Positions 62,333-64,000 of a stretch of DNA of 64,000 bases are shown here, in pieces. The notes under the pieces were generated by a model. That model did no database searches, was not told where the DNA came from, and saw only the letters and a list, made by a program, of their open reading frames with translations. The number at the start of each line of letters is the position of its first letter. The first letter of the stretch is position 1. The stretch comes from Oscillatoria nigro-viridis PCC 7112 (GTDB lineage Bacteria; Cyanobacteriota; Cyanobacteriia; Cyanobacteriales; Microcoleaceae): positions 62,001-126,000 of the forward strand of contig NC_019731.1 in the NCBI RefSeq assembly GCF_000317475.1, read 5' to 3'. A program made the translations under genes and the position numbers.

Positions 62333-62381
62333 TAAACATCTGAATGTCTAGATGGTTGAATGTCTAGATGTCTGAATGTTC
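62333..62381. promoter_or_regulatory. Iterated partition-type site R3 upstream of parA
   Basis: TGAATGTCTAGATG begins at 62341 and 62357, and TGAATGTT at 62373, so the units are exactly 16 bp apart; AAACATC precedes them. The array lies 40-90 bp upstream of the parA start. Confidence 0.7.
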
Positions 62382-62492
62382 ACAAAAAAGGTGATGACTG
62401 TTTGCTACCCTAAACGAGCATAACCAGAGTGCTTGACCGCTTTTGGAACCTCTCTAGTACGCTCCACACCACAACGGCAAAGAAGATTTCTA

Positions 62493-62603
62493 ATGACCAA
62501 AGTCCAAGCCAATTCTAAAGAAACGACGGTTAGGTTTACCGTTAATATGTCCGAATCCCTCATTGAGAAGGCAGGGGCTCTTTACAACGGCTGCTCCCTT
62601 TGA
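62493..62603 (+). pseudogene. Truncated RHH gene at the junction with the pirin gene
   Basis: MTKVQANSKETTVRFTVNMS then ESLIEKAGALYNGCSL. The first strand and helix of an RHH protein are clear (TVRFTVNMSESLIEKA). The second helix is lost where the frame runs into the 3' end of the pirin gene. The breakpoint, near 62,575, looks like a recombination joint between plasmid-type and chromosomal-type DNA. Confidence 0.6.
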
Positions 62604-63478
62604 GAAGGCGGCTCGAATGGCAGCGGAATAAACTCTGTCTCTTGAGGAACCTGACCAAACCGTCCCTCTCTCCAATCGAGTTTAGCTTGTTCGATGCGCT
62701 CGCGCCGGCTCGAAACAAAATTCCACCATTTATGCCGATCGCCCACAGGTTCGCCACCAATCACAATACACCGAGCCGTGCCTGATGCAGAAATGTTTGC
62801 CGATGTGCCTGAAGTTAGAACCGCCAACCGATGCTGTTCTAAAGGCACTCCATCGATCGCAAGCCCCTCTGTCACGCTGTAAACCGCCTGTTCGCTGTAA
62901 TCGCCCGGTAAAGTAAATTCTGTTCCTGGAGTCAGTTGCACGTCCAGATAAATCATGGGTGAAAATATTTGGACTGGGGAAGTGCGACCGTAAGCATCGC
63001 CCGCAATCAGGGCGAACGAAACTCCTGCATCCTCCCAAGCGGGCAGTTCGGTTGCCGGATGGTGCCGAAACCAAGGTTCAGTTTCTTCGTATTCGTCGGG
63101 AAGTGCTATCCAAGTTTGGATGCCGTGCAGGATGGCTTCTTTGTTGCGATCGTCGTCTGGCGTGCGTTCGGAGTGGACGATGCCTCGCCCTGCCGTCATC
63201 CAGTTCACCGCGCCGGGACGGATTTCTTGAACGCTGCCGACACTATCGCGGTGCAGCAAAACGCCTTCAAACAGGTAGGTGACGGTTGCTAAGTTGATGT
63301 GCGGGTGCGGCCTGACATCCACGCCCCGACCGGGTGGAAACACCGCAGGGCCGAGATGGTCAAAAAAGATGAACGGGCCTACCAGCGTTAGAACGTCTGA
63401 GGGAAGCAGGCGACGGGCTTGGAATCCACCCAAATCTTGAATGTGCGGCTCGATGAGATGCTGGATGCTATCCGTCAT
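62582..63478 (-). CDS. Pirin family protein
   Basis: 298 residues, usual length for bacterial pirins. The first cupin has the metal ligands in VRPHPHINLATVTYLFEG (His about 57 and 59) and GRGIVHSERTP (His about 102, Glu about 104). The second cupin and the conserved end with GGEPVGDRHKWWNFVSSRRE are present. Bacterial pirins bind iron; some have quercetinase activity or bind metabolic enzymes. The cellular role is not predictable from sequence. Nothing is damaged. Unlike most of the window this is a housekeeping-type gene. Confidence 0.95.
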   Translation of the reverse strand: MTDSIQHLIEPHIQDLGGFQARRLLPSDVLTLVGPFIFFDHLGPAVFPPGRGVDVRPHPHINLATVTYLFEGVLLHRDSVGSVQEIRPGAVNWMTAGRGIVHSERTPDDDRNKEAILHGIQTWIALPDEYEETEPWFRHHPATELPAWEDAGVSFALIAGDAYGRTSPVQIFSPMIYLDVQLTPGTEFTLPGDYSEQAVYSVTEGLAIDGVPLEQHRLAVLTSGTSANISASGTARCIVIGGEPVGDRHKWWNFVSSRRERIEQAKLDWREGRFGQVPQETEFIPLPFEPPSQREQPL

Positions 63479-63631
63479 GATGTTGGTGAAGTTGCGAATG
63501 CTAAGCCTGTGTCAAGAGTGCATTATACAAAAAGGTATCCCTAGAAAGTTGTATCGGTGAGTATTTCAATTGTTTAAACTTTCCCAACGGAAAGCTGTTG
63601 TAGAGTGTCGAGTTCTCAACCAGCTTTCTGC

Positions 63632-63847
63632 TTACGAGACGGTGGAGAGTTCGTCAGTGACTTGAATCCGACCTTTGAGCAGGGAGCGAATTAGGCGATC
63701 GAGCGAGCCGCGTTCTCCTTCGCTGATGGACTCATCGAAGATGGCAGCCATGAGGCCGTAGCGGTCAGCTTTAGTGAGGCGGTGAGTATCGGTGACAGTG
63801 GCGATTAATTCGTTGATAGCGCCTGGGAGAAGGTTGAGGAGAGACAT
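63632..63847 (-). CDS. Small conserved cyanobacterial helical protein
   Basis: 71 residues from ATG 63847 (MSLLNLLPGAINELIATVTD). It is helical throughout, with RLTKADRYGLMAAIFDESIS and EGERGSLDRLIRSLLKGRIQ. The pattern 'LTxADRYGLMAAxLdesLseeEr..IdRLLyavRRGR' is common for short cyanobacterial proteins of unknown function. No membrane segment. The longer start at 63874 is unlikely. Confidence 0.75.
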   Translation of the reverse strand: MSLLNLLPGAINELIATVTDTHRLTKADRYGLMAAIFDESISEGERGSLDRLIRSLLKGRIQVTDELSTVS

Positions 63848-63874
63848 GGGATTGCTTTGAACTCGACACCTCAA

Positions 63875-64000
63875 TCATCGCCTTGTTTCCCTTAAGAGCA
63901 AGTGATGGTGCTGCTATTTTTCCGTGATAATACCGAAGGTGTTGGGTAAGCCACGTCCGTGTTACAAGCGATCGAAGTCACAATAACCCAGTGGATCTGC
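63875..64000. other. Right edge, no feature seen
   Basis: Too short to interpret; one CGATCG site at 63,970. Confidence 0.3.

Overview
The window comes from a cyanobacterium, most likely a filamentous one of the Microcoleus/Oscillatoria/Kamptonema type. The evidence is the HIP1 octamer GCGATCGC scattered throughout, and families that are common in such genomes: Uma2, pentapeptide repeats, DUF4114, a caspase fragment, a DUF3854-type plasmid primase, YD-repeat proteins, TnpB and a group II intron. The genus is an inference. No tRNA, rRNA or CRISPR array was seen. Much of the window looks like accessory DNA, either a large plasmid or chromosome carrying integrated plasmid modules. It has two ParA-type partition operons, a plasmid primase/helicase, several tyrosine recombinases, many broken genes and many repeats.

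Layout. 0-8 kb is a YD-repeat (Rhs) polymorphic-toxin locus: the tip of one Rhs protein with a nuclease-like end, an ankyrin protein that may be its immunity partner, a second large Rhs protein, and a small membrane protein. 8-11 kb holds an IS4-type element inside a paralogue of the next intact gene. 11-20 kb is a degraded plasmid maintenance region: a frameshifted integrase, an intact integrase, a JAB-domain remnant, parA/parB, remnants of caspase and ParB-like genes, and two dense CTAG-rich arrays around a ribbon-helix-helix (RHH) gene. 21-27 kb is a compact minus-strand operon built around an FtsK/TraD-like membrane ATPase. 27-33 kb has RHH regulators, a Uma2 gene and the primase/helicase. 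33-41 kb is mostly non-coding, with three copies of a hairpin-rich repeat, a second ~300 bp repeat pair carrying a conserved 34-codon reading frame, a TnpB element with its probable guide RNA, and a nucleotidyltransferase toxin-antitoxin pair.

41-57 kb is the most interesting part. A giant, probably exported S/T-rich protein (split by one frameshift) ends in an ADP-ribosyltransferase-like domain and is followed by a small Cys-rich protein. After it come two orphan cassettes that repeat the pre-tip region of the giant protein and end in NucA-type DNA/RNA nucleases. Each of these is followed by a convergent gene for a pentapeptide-repeat protein, and the two pentapeptide proteins are paralogues of each other. 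A fourth cassette remnant is cut by a group II intron. I read this as a tip-swapping toxin locus in which pentapeptide proteins, a fold known for mimicking DNA, may be immunity proteins to the nuclease tips; this pairing is an inference. 57-64 kb holds the intron, an intact homologue of the broken integrase, a second partition operon with its own operator repeats, a truncated RHH gene abutting a pirin gene, and a small conserved cyanobacterial gene.
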